Assembly: GCF_002093665.1 (NCBI RefSeq)
Contig: NZ_MRWE01000042.1
Coordinates: 1 to 42,388 of the forward strand
Origin: Rouxiella badensis
GTDB taxonomy: Bacteria > Pseudomonadota > Gammaproteobacteria > Enterobacterales > Enterobacteriaceae
DNA length: 42,388 nucleotides
Direction: 5' to 3'
Shown piece by piece: positions 19,427 to 29,818 of this stretch (positions within the stretch are counted from its first letter, which is position 1; every line of letters starts with the position of its first letter). A program made the position numbers and the translations under genes. Below the pieces are notes generated by a model. The model had not been told where the DNA came from and made no database searches. It saw only the letters and a program-made list of their open reading frames with translations.

Positions 19427-20968
19427 ATGCAACTGAATTCCACCGAAATCAGCGAACTGATCAAGCAGCGCATTGCTCAGTTCAATGTGGTGAGCGAAGC
19501 TCACAATGAAGGTACTATCGTTTCCGTCTCTGACGGGATCATCCGCGTGAACGGCCTGGCCGAAGTCATGCAAGGCGAAATGATTGCGCTGCCGGGTAAC
19601 CGCTACGCTATCGCCCTGAACCTGGAGCGCGACTCCGTAGGTGCCGTTGTAATGGGCCCTTACGCTGACCTCGCCGAAGGCATGAAAGTAAAATGTACGG
19701 GTCGTATCCTGGAAGTTCCAGTTGGCCGTGGCCTGCTGGGCCGTGTGGTTAACACCCTGGGTGCCCCAATTGATGGTAAAGGTCCGGTTGATAACGACGG
19801 TTTCTCTCCTGTAGAAGCTATCGCACCGGGCGTTATCGATCGTCAATCCGTTGACGAACCTGTTCAGACTGGCTACAAGTCAGTAGATGCCATGATCCCA
19901 ATCGGTCGTGGCCAGCGTGAACTGGTAATCGGTGACCGTCAAACCGGTAAAACCGCTCTGGCAATTGATGCCATCATCAACCAGCGCGATTCCGGTATTA
20001 AATGTATTTACGTCGCTATCGGTCAGAAAGCTTCCACCGTTTCCAACGTGGTTCGCAAACTGGAAGAGCACGGCGCACTGGCTAACACCATCGTTGTTGT
20101 TGCAACTGCATCTGAATCAGCTGCGCTGCAATACCTGGCACCATACTCTGGTTGCGCGATGGGTGAATACTTCCGTGACCGCGGTGAAGATGCACTGATC
20201 GTATACGATGACTTGTCTAAACAGGCTGTTGCTTACCGTCAGATCTCCCTGCTGTTGCGTCGTCCGCCAGGCCGTGAAGCGTACCCAGGTGACGTGTTCT
20301 ACCTCCACTCCCGTTTGCTGGAGCGTGCATCTCGCGTTAGCGCAGATTACGTTGAAGCATTCACCAAAGGTGAAGTGAAAGGTAAAACCGGCTCTCTGAC
20401 TGCACTGCCGATTATCGAGACTCAAGCTGGCGACGTTTCCGCGTTCGTTCCGACCAACGTAATTTCTATTACCGATGGTCAGATCTTCCTGGAATCAAGC
20501 CTGTTCAACTCCGGTATTCGTCCAGCCGTTAACCCGGGTATCTCCGTATCCCGTGTTGGTGGTGCTGCTCAGACCAAGATCATGAAAAAACTGTCCGGTG
20601 GTATCCGTACCGCTCTGGCACAGTATCGTGAACTGGCTGCGTTCTCTCAGTTTGCATCCGACCTGGATGAAGCTACACGTAAACAGCTGAACCACGGTCA
20701 GAAAGTGACCGAACTGCTGAAACAGAAACAGTACGCGCCAATGTCTATCGTTGCGCAGTCTCTGATTCTGTTCGCTGCAGAACGTGGTTTCCTGGAAGAC
20801 GTTGAGCTGTCCAAAGTGGGTAGCTTCGAAGCTGCGCTGTTGGCTTACGCTGACCGCGAGCACGGCGAGCTGATGCAACAAATCAACCAAACTGGTGCGT
20901 ACGACAAGGAAATCGAGGGTAAATTCCAATCTATCCTCGAAACCTTCAAAGCAACCCAGTCCTGGTAA
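19427..20968 (+). CDS. atpA: ATP synthase F1 subunit alpha
   Basis: Alpha is the regulatory nucleotide-binding subunit of the F1 hexamer. The 513-residue protein matches the E. coli length and has a beta-barrel N-domain. Walker A is GDRQTGKT (about 169-176) and the Walker B region is [16 protein letters not shown]. The P-site contributes the arginine of [17 protein letters not shown] to the catalytic beta site. The C-terminal helical domain is complete. Twelve bases separate it from atpH. Confidence 0.99.
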   Translation: MQLNSTEISELIKQRIAQFNVVSEAHNEGTIVSVSDGIIRVNGLAEVMQGEMIALPGNRYAIALNLERDSVGAVVMGPYADLAEGMKVKCTGRILEVPVGRGLLGRVVNTLGAPIDGKGPVDNDGFSPVEAIAPGVIDRQSVDEPVQTGYKSVDAMIPIGRGQRELVIGDRQTGKTALAIDAIINQRDSGIKCIYVAIGQKASTVSNVVRKLEEHGALANTIVVVATASESAALQYLAPYSGCAMGEYFRDRGEDALIVYDDLSKQAVAYRQISLLLRRPPGREAYPGDVFYLHSRLLERASRVSADYVEAFTKGEVKGKTGSLTALPIIETQAGDVSAFVPTNVISITDGQIFLESSLFNSGIRPAVNPGISVSRVGGAAQTKIMKKLSGGIRTALAQYRELAAFSQFASDLDEATRKQLNHGQKVTELLKQKQYAPMSIVAQSLILFAAERGFLEDVELSKVGSFEAALLAYADREHGELMQQINQTGAYDKEIEGKFQSILETFKATQSW

Positions 20969-21025
20969 TACTGAACTGTCCTACTGCTAACGCGGTAGGA
21001 CAGTTAGTAATGAGGAGAAGCAGAG

Positions 21026-21892
21026 ATGGCCGGCGGAAAAGAGATACGTAGTAAGATCGGTAGCGTACAAAATACGCAAAAGATCACTAAAGCGATGGAA
21101 ATGGTCGCCGCCTCCAAAATGCGTAAAACGCAGGAACGCATGGCGGCCAGCCGTCCTTATGCAGATACCATTCGTAAAGTGATAGGTCACCTTGCGTTAG
21201 GCAATCTGGAATATAAGCACCCATACCTGGACGAGCGTAAAATTAAGCGCGTTGGGTATTTGGTCGTGTCTACCGATCGCGGTCTCTGTGGTGGTTTGAA
21301 CACTAACCTGTTCAAGAAACTGCTGACAGAGATGAAAGGTTTGAGCGAGCAAGGCGTCGAGGTTGACTTGGCCCTGATCGGTTCAAAAGCCGCATCTTTC
21401 TTCGGTTCCGTGGGTGGCAACGTGGTTGCCCAAGTGACTGGCATGGGGGATAACCCTTCCCTGTCAGAACTGATCGGTCCGGTAGCAGTGATGCTGCAAG
21501 CCTACGATGAAGGTCGTTTAGACAAGCTGTGCATTGTTAGCAACAAATTCGTCAATACCATGTCTCAGGAACCAAGAATCGTGCAACTGCTGCCACTTCC
21601 GCCTGCGGAAGAAACCGGCGAGTTGGCGAAGAAGTCCTGGGATTACCTGTATGAGCCAGACCCTAAAGCGCTGTTGGATACCCTTCTGCGTCGCTATGTA
21701 GAGTCTCAGGTTTATCAGGGCGTCGTAGAAAACCTGGCCAGCGAACAGGCCGCGCGAATGGTAGCGATGAAAGCCGCCACCGATAACGGCGGCAGCCTGA
21801 TCAAAGAGCTGCAGTTGGTATACAACAAAGCTCGTCAGGCCAGCATCACTCAGGAACTCACCGAGATCGTCGGGGGAGCCTCCGCGGTTTAA
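21026..21892 (+). CDS. atpG: ATP synthase F1 subunit gamma
   Basis: Gamma is the central rotor shaft that turns inside the alpha3beta3 hexamer. The 288-residue protein has the two long terminal helices typical of the family: N-terminal [20 protein letters not shown] and MEMVAASKM, and C-terminal [20 protein letters not shown]. Between them is the Rossmann-like core ([12 protein letters not shown]). It is one residue longer than E. coli AtpG. GAGGAG lies upstream of the ATG. Confidence 0.98.
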   Translation: MAGGKEIRSKIGSVQNTQKITKAMEMVAASKMRKTQERMAASRPYADTIRKVIGHLALGNLEYKHPYLDERKIKRVGYLVVSTDRGLCGGLNTNLFKKLLTEMKGLSEQGVEVDLALIGSKAASFFGSVGGNVVAQVTGMGDNPSLSELIGPVAVMLQAYDEGRLDKLCIVSNKFVNTMSQEPRIVQLLPLPPAEETGELAKKSWDYLYEPDPKALLDTLLRRYVESQVYQGVVENLASEQAARMVAMKAATDNGGSLIKELQLVYNKARQASITQELTEIVGGASAV

Positions 21893-21897
21893 GCTAG

Positions 21898-23307
<1,410 letters not shown>

Positions 23308-23359
23308 TGTTCTCCCTTAGGGGATAACGATCGTTACAGTATTAAGAGAGGAAGGTGAC

Positions 23360-23785
23360 ATGGCTGAAAAAACTTACCATCTGGATGTTGTCAGCGCGGA
23401 AAAGAGAATGTTCTCTGGCCTGGTGCAGAAAATCCAGGTGACGGGTAGCGAAGGTGAGCTGGGTATTTTCCCTGGCCACGCCCCGCTGCTCACCGCCATC
23501 AAGCCTGGCATGGTGCGCATTGTTAAAGAACACGGCGAAGAAGAGTATATCTATCTCTCCGGAGGCATCCTTGAGGTGCAACCGAACGCGTCGACCGTGT
23601 TGGCTGACACTGCAATCCGTGGGGTAGACCTCGACGAAGCGCGCGCGCTTGAAGCTAAGCGCAAAGCGGAAGAACACATCAACGGTTCTCACGGCGACGT
23701 CGACTATGCTCAGGCGTCGGCAGAACTGGCTAAAGCGATCGCGAAACTTCGCGTTATCGAACTGACCAGGAAAGCGGGTTACTGA
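23360..23785 (+). CDS. atpC: ATP synthase F1 subunit epsilon
   Basis: Epsilon is the rotor subunit that also inhibits ATP hydrolysis through its mobile C-terminal helices. The 141-residue protein has the N-terminal beta sandwich ([20 protein letters not shown]) and a C-terminal helical hairpin ([17 protein letters not shown]). It is two residues longer than E. coli AtpC. It is the last gene of the operon and is followed by a strong terminator. Confidence 0.98.
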   Translation: MAEKTYHLDVVSAEKRMFSGLVQKIQVTGSEGELGIFPGHAPLLTAIKPGMVRIVKEHGEEEYIYLSGGILEVQPNASTVLADTAIRGVDLDEARALEAKRKAEEHINGSHGDVDYAQASAELAKAIAKLRVIELTRKAGY

Positions 23786-23825
23786 TCGGCGAACGCCGCA
23801 TTAGTCACAAAAGCACTGCCAATTG

Positions 23826-23854
23826 AAAAGCGACCTTCGGGTCGCTTTTTTTTT
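23826..23854 (+). terminator. atp operon terminator
   Basis: AAAAGCGACC (23826-23835), a TTCG loop and GGTCGCTTTT (23840-23849) form a perfect stem that runs into a tract of nine T residues. Confidence 0.96.
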
Positions 23855-24084
23855 ACCTTTAAAAAAGCCCATTTTTCGGCATCTTCTTCATTCAATTCAT
23901 GCCGTTTCAATGGAATACTGTCTACTAATGATGACAGTTTTGAGGCGTTTCTTTTCGCGTCGCTTACAGAGTGTTCAACCCTTGCCCCGTGCGGCTTGTG
24001 GGTAGTTTTTATTGAAAAATATGTAGTAATCTGACCGGCTAACGGGTTACTTTTATCAATCAAACTGGATTTGTCAGGTTGCCT

Positions 24085-25458
24085 ATGTCTAACAGCGCAC
24101 TAAGTGTCGTGATCCTCGCCGCAGGCAAGGGCACACGTATGTACTCCAATCTTCCCAAGGTACTGCATCCGCTCGCCGGAAAATCGATGGTTCAGCACGT
24201 TATCGATGCTGCAACCCGCGTCGGCGCCAACAACGTTTACCTGGTTTACGGCCACGGCGGTGAGTTGCTCAAGCAGAGCCTCGCAGCCAGCGAGCTGAAC
24301 TGGGTGTTGCAGGCCGAGCAGTTGGGTACCGGGCACGCCATGCAGCAGGCAGCACTGCATTTCTCCGATGACGAAGACGTATTGATGCTTTACGGCGACG
24401 TGCCGCTTATCTCCGTCGATACGCTGAAAAAGCTGTTGGCCGCGAAGCCCGAAGGCGGTATTGGTCTGCTGACCGTCAAGCTTGACGATCCGACCGGATA
24501 TGGCCGTATCGTGCGCGAAAATGGCGAAGTCGTCGGTATCATCGAACAGAAAGATGCCTCGGCCGAGCAGCTGAAAATCAATGAAATCAACACCGGCATT
24601 CTGGTTGCCAACGGGGCCTCGTTCAAGCGCTGGTTGAACAAACTCTCGAACAACAATGCGCAGGGTGAATATTACATCACCGACATCATCGCGATGGCGC
24701 ACGCCGAAGGCCACAAGATTGCCACCGTGCATCCCGCTCGACTGAGTGAGGTCGAAGGCGTAAACAATCGTCTTCAGCTTTCCCGCCTTGAGCGTGTTTA
24801 TCAGCAGGAACAGGCCGAGCGTCTGCTGCTGGAAGGCGTGATGCTGATGGACCCCGCTCGCTTTGATCTGCGCGGCGAGCTGTCGCATGGTATCGACGTG
24901 AGCATTGACGTCAACGTGGTCATTGAAGGTAGGGTCAAGCTGGGGGACCGCGTGGTGATTGGCGCAGGCTGTGTGCTGAAAGACTGCGTCATCGGTGACG
25001 ACTGTGTCATTAGCCCTTACAGCGTGTTCGAAGGCGCTACCTTACAGGCAGACTGCACCGTCGGTCCTTTCGCACGTTTGCGTCCAGGGGCCGAACTGGG
25101 CCAGGCTGCGCACGTCGGCAACTTCGTCGAGATTAAGAAAGCCAGCCTCGGCGCAGGCACCAAGGCCGGTCACCTCAGCTATTTGGGCGACGCGACGATT
25201 GGCGATAACGTGAATATTGGCGCAGGCACCATTACCTGCAACTATGACGGCGTGAACAAGTCGCAGACTATTATTGGTGATAACGTCTTCGTGGGGTCCG
25301 ATACCCAGCTTATCGCGCCGGTCCGCGTTGGCAACGACGTGACCATTGCGGCGGGCACTACCCTCGCCCGCGATGTGCCTGAAGGCGGTTTGGTTATCAG
25401 TCGCGTCACTCAGGTACACAAGCCTGATTGGAAACGTCCGGTGAAAAGAAAGGCTTAA
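24085..25458 (+). CDS. glmU: Bifunctional UDP-N-acetylglucosamine pyrophosphorylase / glucosamine-1-phosphate acetyltransferase GlmU
   Basis: GlmU makes UDP-GlcNAc, the precursor of peptidoglycan and LPS. The C-terminal domain acetylates glucosamine-1-phosphate and the N-terminal domain then adds UMP from UTP. The N-domain has the nucleotidyltransferase motif [15 protein letters not shown] (about 11-25). The C-domain is a left-handed beta-helix of imperfect hexapeptide repeats ([29 protein letters not shown]). The ATG at 24085 is preferred to the in-frame TTG at 24079, because CAGG lies six bases before it. It has 457 residues, versus 456 in E. coli. I could not place its promoter in the preceding ~230 bases with confidence. 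Confidence 0.98.
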   Translation: MSNSALSVVILAAGKGTRMYSNLPKVLHPLAGKSMVQHVIDAATRVGANNVYLVYGHGGELLKQSLAASELNWVLQAEQLGTGHAMQQAALHFSDDEDVLMLYGDVPLISVDTLKKLLAAKPEGGIGLLTVKLDDPTGYGRIVRENGEVVGIIEQKDASAEQLKINEINTGILVANGASFKRWLNKLSNNNAQGEYYITDIIAMAHAEGHKIATVHPARLSEVEGVNNRLQLSRLERVYQQEQAERLLLEGVMLMDPARFDLRGELSHGIDVSIDVNVVIEGRVKLGDRVVIGAGCVLKDCVIGDDCVISPYSVFEGATLQADCTVGPFARLRPGAELGQAAHVGNFVEIKKASLGAGTKAGHLSYLGDATIGDNVNIGAGTITCNYDGVNKSQTIIGDNVFVGSDTQLIAPVRVGNDVTIAAGTTLARDVPEGGLVISRVTQVHKPDWKRPVKRKA

Positions 25459-25485
25459 GCTAGAATCTTAAGTGAGAATAAAACG

Positions 25486-25503
25486 GGTGCAGTTCGCTGC
25501 ACC
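25486..25503 (+). terminator. Hairpin after glmU
   Basis: GGTGCAG, a TTCG loop and CTGCACC form a 7-base-pair stem between glmU and glmS. The following sequence (TGATTTATTG) is only weakly U rich, so it may be a partial terminator or an RNA processing/stability element of a glmUS transcript. Confidence 0.6.
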
Positions 25504-25527
25504 TGATTTATTGAGGCTTACAATTGT

Positions 25528-25568
25528 GTTTTGCACTGTTCGTCGCCACGTCATGGCCAGTGCAAAAC
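25528..25568. repeat. Long inverted repeat in the glmS leader
   Basis: GTTTTGCACTG (25528-25538) and CAGTGCAAAAC (25558-25568) are a perfect 11-base inverted repeat. The 19-base loop itself contains GCCA-CGTCA-TGGC. As RNA it would form a strong two-part stem-loop about 120 bases before glmS. Confidence 0.7.
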
Positions 25569-25652
25569 ATAATAATCCCCAACTCTCTACAAGGCTCGGG
25601 GAACCCGCGCGGCACGACCGTAGCGGATATCAATCAGGTTAAGGCATCAAAA

Positions 25653-25672
25653 AAGGTCTGTGAACAGACCTT
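25653..25672 (+). promoter_or_regulatory. Hairpin next to the glmS ribosome-binding site
   Basis: AAGGTCTGT and ACAGACCTT form a near-perfect stem ending about five bases before the AGGA of glmS. In E. coli the small RNA GlmZ opens a structure that hides the glmS ribosome-binding site. This hairpin is a candidate for a related control element, but the pairing with GlmZ was not tested. Confidence 0.5.
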
Positions 25673-25689
25673 CTATAGGAATAAAACCG

Positions 25690-27519
25690 ATGTGTGGAAT
25701 TGTTGGCGCAGTAGCGCAACGCGATATTGCTGAAATTCTGTTGGAAGGATTACGCCGTCTGGAATACCGCGGCTATGACTCTGCCGGTCTGGCCGTTGTG
25801 GATAACGAAGGCCATATGGGACGCCTGCGTCGCCTGGGCAAAGTACAGGTGCTGGCAGACGCACTGGACGCGCATCCGCTGCACGGCGGCACCGGTATTG
25901 CCCACACCCGTTGGGCAACGCACGGCGAACCGTCCGAGGCAAATGCCCACCCGCACGTGTCTGACTACATCGCCGTGGTGCATAACGGTATTATCGAAAA
26001 CTTTGAGCCGCTGCGCGTTCTGCTGATCGAGCGTGGTTACCGTTTCGAGTCTCAGACCGATACCGAAGTTATCGCGCACCTGGTGCACTGGGAACTGCTG
26101 CAGGGCGGTACGCTGCTCGAAGCCGTACTTCGCGTCATTCCTCAACTGCGTGGCGCTTACGGCACCGTGGTGATGGACCAGCGCGATCCCTCGGTGCTGG
26201 TGGCCGCACGCTCTGGCAGTCCGCTGGTGATTGGTCGTGGTGTGGGTGAAAACTTTATCGCTTCCGACCAGCTGGCGCTGCTGCCCGTGACTCGTCGTTT
26301 CATGTTCCTTGAAGAAGGTGACGTGGCCGAAATCAAACGCCGTGAAGTCAATGTGTTCGACAAACACGGCAAGGCGGTTGAGCGCCCAGAAATTGAATCT
26401 AAGGTGCAGTACGACGCTGGCGATAAAGGCGCGTACCGTCACTACATGCAAAAAGAGATCTACGAACAGCCGCAGGCGATTAAAAACACCCTCGAAGGGC
26501 GTTTTAACCACGGCCAGATCAACCTGAGCGAACTGGGTCCTGACGCCGACGCGCTGCTGGCTAAAGTGCAGCACGTGCAGATTATTGCCTGCGGGACGTC
26601 CTATCACTCGGGTATGGTCGCGCGCTACTGGTTCGAAGCTCTGGCCGGTGTGCCGTGCGACGTCGAGATAGCCTCCGAATTCCGCTATCGTAAATCCGCC
26701 GTCCGCCCAGGCAGCCTCATCATCACGCTGTCTCAGTCGGGTGAAACTGCGGATACGCTGGCTGCGCTGCGTCTTTCCAAAGAGCTGGGCTATTTAGGGT
26801 CGCTGGCCGTGTGTAACGTAGCCGGCTCTTCACTGGTGCGTGAATCTGACCTCGCGCTGATGACTAAGGCTGGCACGGAAATCGGCGTGGCATCGACCAA
26901 GGCTTTCACCACTCAGCTGACCGTTCTGCTGATGCTGGTGGCGCGCGTTGGCCGTTTGAAAGGCATGAGCGAGCAGGTTGAGCATGAAATCGTTCACGGG
27001 CTGCAGGCGCTTCCTGCGCGCATTGAACAGATGCTGTCGCTGGATAAAACCATTGAATCGCTGGCCGAAGGATTCTCAGACAAGCACCATGCGCTGTTCC
27101 TCGGTCGCGGCGATCAGTATCCGATAGCGATGGAAGGTGCGCTGAAGCTGAAGGAAGTTTCCTACATTCACGCAGAAGCCTATGCCGCCGGTGAACTGAA
27201 GCACGGACCACTGGCGCTGATCGATGCCGATATGCCGGTCATCGTGGTTGCACCAAATAATGAACTTCTGGAAAAACTGAAGTCCAATATCGAAGAAGTG
27301 CGCGCACGCGGCGGTCAGCTGTACGTGTTCGCCGATCAGGACGCCGGTTTCACCGATAGCGAGGGTATGAAGATCATTCAGCTGCCGCACGTTGAAGAGA
27401 TTGTGGCCCCGATTTTTTACACCGTTCCGCTACAGTTGCTGTCGTATCATGTCGCGCTTATCAAAGGCACGGATGTCGATCAGCCGCGTAACCTGGCGAA
27501 ATCCGTTACCGTAGAGTAA
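25690..27519 (+). CDS. glmS: Glutamine-fructose-6-phosphate aminotransferase GlmS
   Basis: GlmS converts fructose-6-phosphate and glutamine to glucosamine-6-phosphate, the first step of amino-sugar synthesis. The ATG at 25690 gives 609 residues, the E. coli length. It places the catalytic cysteine directly after the initiator Met (MCGIVGAV), as required for an N-terminal-nucleophile amidotransferase. AGGA lies nine bases upstream. The N-domain shows the glutaminase blocks [19 protein letters not shown] and HNGIIENFE. Two SIS sugar domains follow ([23 protein letters not shown]), and the C-terminus [11 protein letters not shown] is conserved. Confidence 0.98.
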   Translation: MCGIVGAVAQRDIAEILLEGLRRLEYRGYDSAGLAVVDNEGHMGRLRRLGKVQVLADALDAHPLHGGTGIAHTRWATHGEPSEANAHPHVSDYIAVVHNGIIENFEPLRVLLIERGYRFESQTDTEVIAHLVHWELLQGGTLLEAVLRVIPQLRGAYGTVVMDQRDPSVLVAARSGSPLVIGRGVGENFIASDQLALLPVTRRFMFLEEGDVAEIKRREVNVFDKHGKAVERPEIESKVQYDAGDKGAYRHYMQKEIYEQPQAIKNTLEGRFNHGQINLSELGPDADALLAKVQHVQIIACGTSYHSGMVARYWFEALAGVPCDVEIASEFRYRKSAVRPGSLIITLSQSGETADTLAALRLSKELGYLGSLAVCNVAGSSLVRESDLALMTKAGTEIGVASTKAFTTQLTVLLMLVARVGRLKGMSEQVEHEIVHGLQALPARIEQMLSLDKTIESLAEGFSDKHHALFLGRGDQYPIAMEGALKLKEVSYIHAEAYAAGELKHGPLALIDADMPVIVVAPNNELLEKLKSNIEEVRARGGQLYVFADQDAGFTDSEGMKIIQLPHVEEIVAPIFYTVPLQLLSYHVALIKGTDVDQPRNLAKSVTVE

Positions 27520-27545
27520 CAGGCCCTCGGTCAGTAAAAAGTCCG
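27484..27545 (+). other. Tn7 attachment region (attTn7) at the glmS 3' end
   Basis: The last codons of glmS (CCGCGTAACCTGGCGAAATC, then GTTACC and GTAGAGTAA) are the conserved target read by the Tn7 protein TnsD. Insertion normally occurs about 25 bases past the stop codon, inside the terminator. No Tn7 end sequences or tns genes are seen, so the site appears unoccupied by Tn7. The gene immediately downstream is nevertheless an accessory one. Confidence 0.65.
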
Positions 27546-27576
27546 GTTATGCTCTCGTAGCGTGCCGGACTTTTTT
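27536..27576 (+). terminator. glmS terminator
   Basis: AAAAAGTCCGG (27536-27546) pairs with CCGGACTTTTTT (27565-27576). The stem and its built-in U-tract form a typical intrinsic terminator after glmS. Confidence 0.92.
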
Positions 27577-27636
27577 ATGACTGCGCTCCTTAAAAATCGC
27601 TGGAATAAGAATTTATAATTTTTAGTCAGGGATAAT

Positions 27637-28584
27637 ATGAACGTTTATTTTTTCAACTGGTCAACGAGTTACGAACAAACGATGGTTCGTTATTTGGTTA
27701 AAAACTATGGAGTTAAAAACGTTTTTACACCAAGAAAGATCCATAGACTACATCAGAAATTTAAATTTTTAGGCCTTACGTCCTCGCGGATTGCTAAATC
27801 CCACATTGCTAAAAAATTAAATGACATCAAAAGCGATGACCTGCTTATCACGCATGACAGCAATATTTTCTTTGGGGTTAACAAGGACGTCATTAAGCAC
27901 CTGGATTGCAAAAAAATCCTCTTGTTACGCAACCCGGTTTCTCGCGAATTCGTAGACAGTGCCGCCTCGTTATTTGATAAAATTTATACTTTTGAAGAGG
28001 GTAGGTCCCTGGAACTGGGCGTTGACTATCTCCCGCAGTTTCTTCCCGTGGGCTACAAAGAGGCCAAAACCTATGATGCGTTTAAATTAGAAGCCCGGCA
28101 GCCAAGATGTTTCTTCCTCGGACGCGATAAGGGTCGCATAGCCTATCTCACCCAGCTGGCTGAGCGTTTAGAAAAGGCAGGGTGCGAAATCGACTTTTCA
28201 ATTGTTAAAGACAAGACCTCACAGGGTGAATCCCCTTATTACGTCGATCAGGAGTTTGAGTATTCCTACAGTTTCTTAAAAACGGTGATGTCGGATGTGG
28301 TGGTCGATATTGTTCAGCAGGGACAAACCGGTTTTACGCTGCGCATACTGGAGGCCATTTTCCTTAACAAGAAAGTGATCACCAATAACGCCGAGCTAGC
28401 CCATTCCGAGTTTTATTCTCCTGAGCGTGTTTTTATTCTGGGTAGTAGAGAGTGGCAGGAAATCTCGGCATTTTTAGCCGGTAACCCGGTGCCGCTGGAC
28501 CCTGACCTGCTCTATAAATACAGCCCGGACAATATGCTAAACACCATCACCGAATCTCTGGGGGATGCCGCACTCGCGCATTAA
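27637..28584 (+). CDS. Putative glycosyltransferase-like polysaccharide/LPS biosynthesis protein
   Basis: I do not recognise a named orthologue. The 315-residue protein is soluble and has a two-lobed look. The N-half holds LLITHDSNIFFG and KKILLLRNPVSREFVDS. After a linker comes CFFLGRDKGRIAYLTQLAER, which opens like the second Rossmann lobe of a GT-B enzyme. The motif VDIVQQGQTGFTLRILEAIF followed by NKKVITNN (about 225-252) is typical of small LPS/capsule glycosyltransferase-like proteins. Its codon use is more A/T rich than its neighbours, especially at the 5' end, and it sits alone directly after glmS; both suggest horizontal gain. AGGG precedes the ATG, and a TATAAT at 27614-27619 could be its -10. 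It ends tail to tail with the anti-sigma gene, overlapping it by four bases. Confidence 0.6.
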   Translation: MNVYFFNWSTSYEQTMVRYLVKNYGVKNVFTPRKIHRLHQKFKFLGLTSSRIAKSHIAKKLNDIKSDDLLITHDSNIFFGVNKDVIKHLDCKKILLLRNPVSREFVDSAASLFDKIYTFEEGRSLELGVDYLPQFLPVGYKEAKTYDAFKLEARQPRCFFLGRDKGRIAYLTQLAERLEKAGCEIDFSIVKDKTSQGESPYYVDQEFEYSYSFLKTVMSDVVVDIVQQGQTGFTLRILEAIFLNKKVITNNAELAHSEFYSPERVFILGSREWQEISAFLAGNPVPLDPDLLYKYSPDNMLNTITESLGDAALAH

Positions 28585-29207
28585 CTCAGTCTGACCCACC
28601 TGCGGCCCGCAAGCACGGTGAGAATGATGATGCTCAAACCCGCCGTGAGATGCATAGCGAAGTCAAACCGGTGAAGATGGACCTCGTGGCACAGCGACAG
28701 CAGCATTGAGCACATGAAGGCGATCCCGCACCCCGCCAGGGCCAGCGTTTTACCGGGGTAAAGCGAACGCGTGCGGTGCAGGCTGGCTATCGAGATAACG
28801 ATCATCGGCAGGCTGGCCAGCAGCATAAACAGATAACAGTGCACGCCTTCGCCCACTTTTAACGTGCTGGAGGGGGACATGTTGAGCAGATTGACCCCCA
28901 GCCAGAGCACGGCGAGCAGCGCTGCCCATTTTAGCCTCAGTGGCTGACGCCCGGCGATGCTGAGAGTAAAGGCGGCGGCCATGGCGCTGGCTCCGATGAT
29001 AAAAGACAGCAGCAGCGCGACCAGCGCCGGAACGGCGCCCGCCTGTGACCAGTCGGTAAATCTATTGTGCAGTGCCCAGCTGGTGAGCGTACCGCAGGGC
29101 AGCACGGCAATAATCCAGGCGGCGACGCGCCAGCGGGTAGGCCAGACGCGTTTCACCGGCTTTGCCGTGTCGCTGAGTTTGTCGATCAACAGGTCATGAT
29201 TTCTCAC
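28581..29207 (-). CDS. NrsF/DUF1109-type membrane anti-sigma factor
   Basis: This 208-residue, six-helix membrane protein is encoded directly after an ECF sigma gene. It has the NrsF (DUF1109) layout: a short cytoplasmic N-terminus (HDLLIDKLSDTAKPVKR), six hydrophobic segments, a Cys in the region GVHCYLFMLLASLP (Cys124) and another in LLSLCHEVHLHRFDFAMH (Cys173). Caulobacter NrsF uses two similarly placed cysteines to sense stress. The start is taken as GTG at 29207, because the family begins right before this Leu/Ile motif; ATG 29222 is an alternative, and the open frame to 29330 is not. It overlaps the sigma gene by 14 bases, which suggests coupled translation. It is expected to hold the sigma factor at the membrane until stress. 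Confidence 0.8.
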   Translation of the reverse strand: MRNHDLLIDKLSDTAKPVKRVWPTRWRVAAWIIAVLPCGTLTSWALHNRFTDWSQAGAVPALVALLLSFIIGASAMAAAFTLSIAGRQPLRLKWAALLAVLWLGVNLLNMSPSSTLKVGEGVHCYLFMLLASLPMIVISIASLHRTRSLYPGKTLALAGCGIAFMCSMLLSLCHEVHLHRFDFAMHLTAGLSIIILTVLAGRRWVRLS

Positions 29208-29760
29208 GATTACCGTTCCCATATTGACGAAGGTTGAGCATCGCGCGATGCAATAGAGACTTGACCGCCGAGACGGAGAGATTACTTTCTGCGGCCGTCT
29301 GCGCGAGGCTCTGTTCGCGCAGGTGCACAAACTCCACCATCTCGCGCTGACGCGGCGGCAGACTGCCTAAATAGCCGGTTAATTCTTCGTGCTCCTCCCG
29401 TCCATTGGCGTCCGAACCTTCTCGTACAGCCGGGTAATGCAGCAGCGCGTCTTCATCCTGCACTTCCTGTCGACGTCCTCGCTGGCGCAGTGCATCAATC
29501 GCCCGCGCCGAAGCTATGGCGGCAACCCAGGGCAGGATAGGCCGCTGTGGATCATAGGTATGGCGCACACGATGAATTGCCAGCAGCGCTTCTTGAATCA
29601 CGTCTTCCACCAGGGCTTCATCACGGATTTTTTTGCGCACAAAACCTCGGATGGCAGGAACCATCTCTTTCAATAGCTGGTTGTAGGCCGCTCTGTCGCC
29701 CGACTGAGCGCGAGCCATTAGAGCAGGCCACTTCAGCGCGCGGACGTCAGTTTCCGCCAT
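29194..29760 (-). CDS. ECF-type RNA polymerase sigma factor
   Basis: This 188-residue sigma70-family protein has only regions 2 and 4. Region 2 (about 25-95) includes AYNQLLKEMVPAIRGFVRKK, the core-binding DEALVEDVIQEALLAIHR and the -10 recognition stretch PILPWVAAIASARAIDALR. Region 4 (about 130-182) includes LPPRQREMVEFVHLREQSLA and the helix-turn-helix LSVSAVKSLLHRAMLNLR. It belongs with ECF factors paired with DUF1109/NrsF anti-sigma factors, whose gene follows with an overlap. It is the third gene of the peroxiredoxin-DsbD-sigma-anti-sigma operon, so it probably drives its own expression. The ribosome-binding site is poor. Confidence 0.92.
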   Translation of the reverse strand: MAETDVRALKWPALMARAQSGDRAAYNQLLKEMVPAIRGFVRKKIRDEALVEDVIQEALLAIHRVRHTYDPQRPILPWVAAIASARAIDALRQRGRRQEVQDEDALLHYPAVREGSDANGREEHEELTGYLGSLPPRQREMVEFVHLREQSLAQTAAESNLSVSAVKSLLHRAMLNLRQYGNGNREKS

Positions 29761-29818
29761 TGCCTGCGTTTATTTCATGGGGGCGGTGCATCTGGATGGC
29801 GTTCACTCATCAATGTGT

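Noticed and set aside
24100-24888. 262-codon minus-strand open frame
   Set aside because: It is a shadow of glmU on the other strand, without ribosome-binding site or recognisable domains.
25750-26607. 285-codon minus-strand open frame
   Set aside because: It is antisense to glmS, whose conserved coding sequence creates the open frame by codon bias.
27520-27640. Tn7 insertion after glmS
   Set aside because: No Tn7-type terminal repeats, tns genes or target duplication were seen; only the attachment region and an accessory gene are present.
29195-29197. ATG overlapping the sigma-factor stop codon as start of the anti-sigma gene
   Set aside because: It is in the wrong frame and meets a stop codon after three codons; the in-frame GTG at 29207 was chosen.
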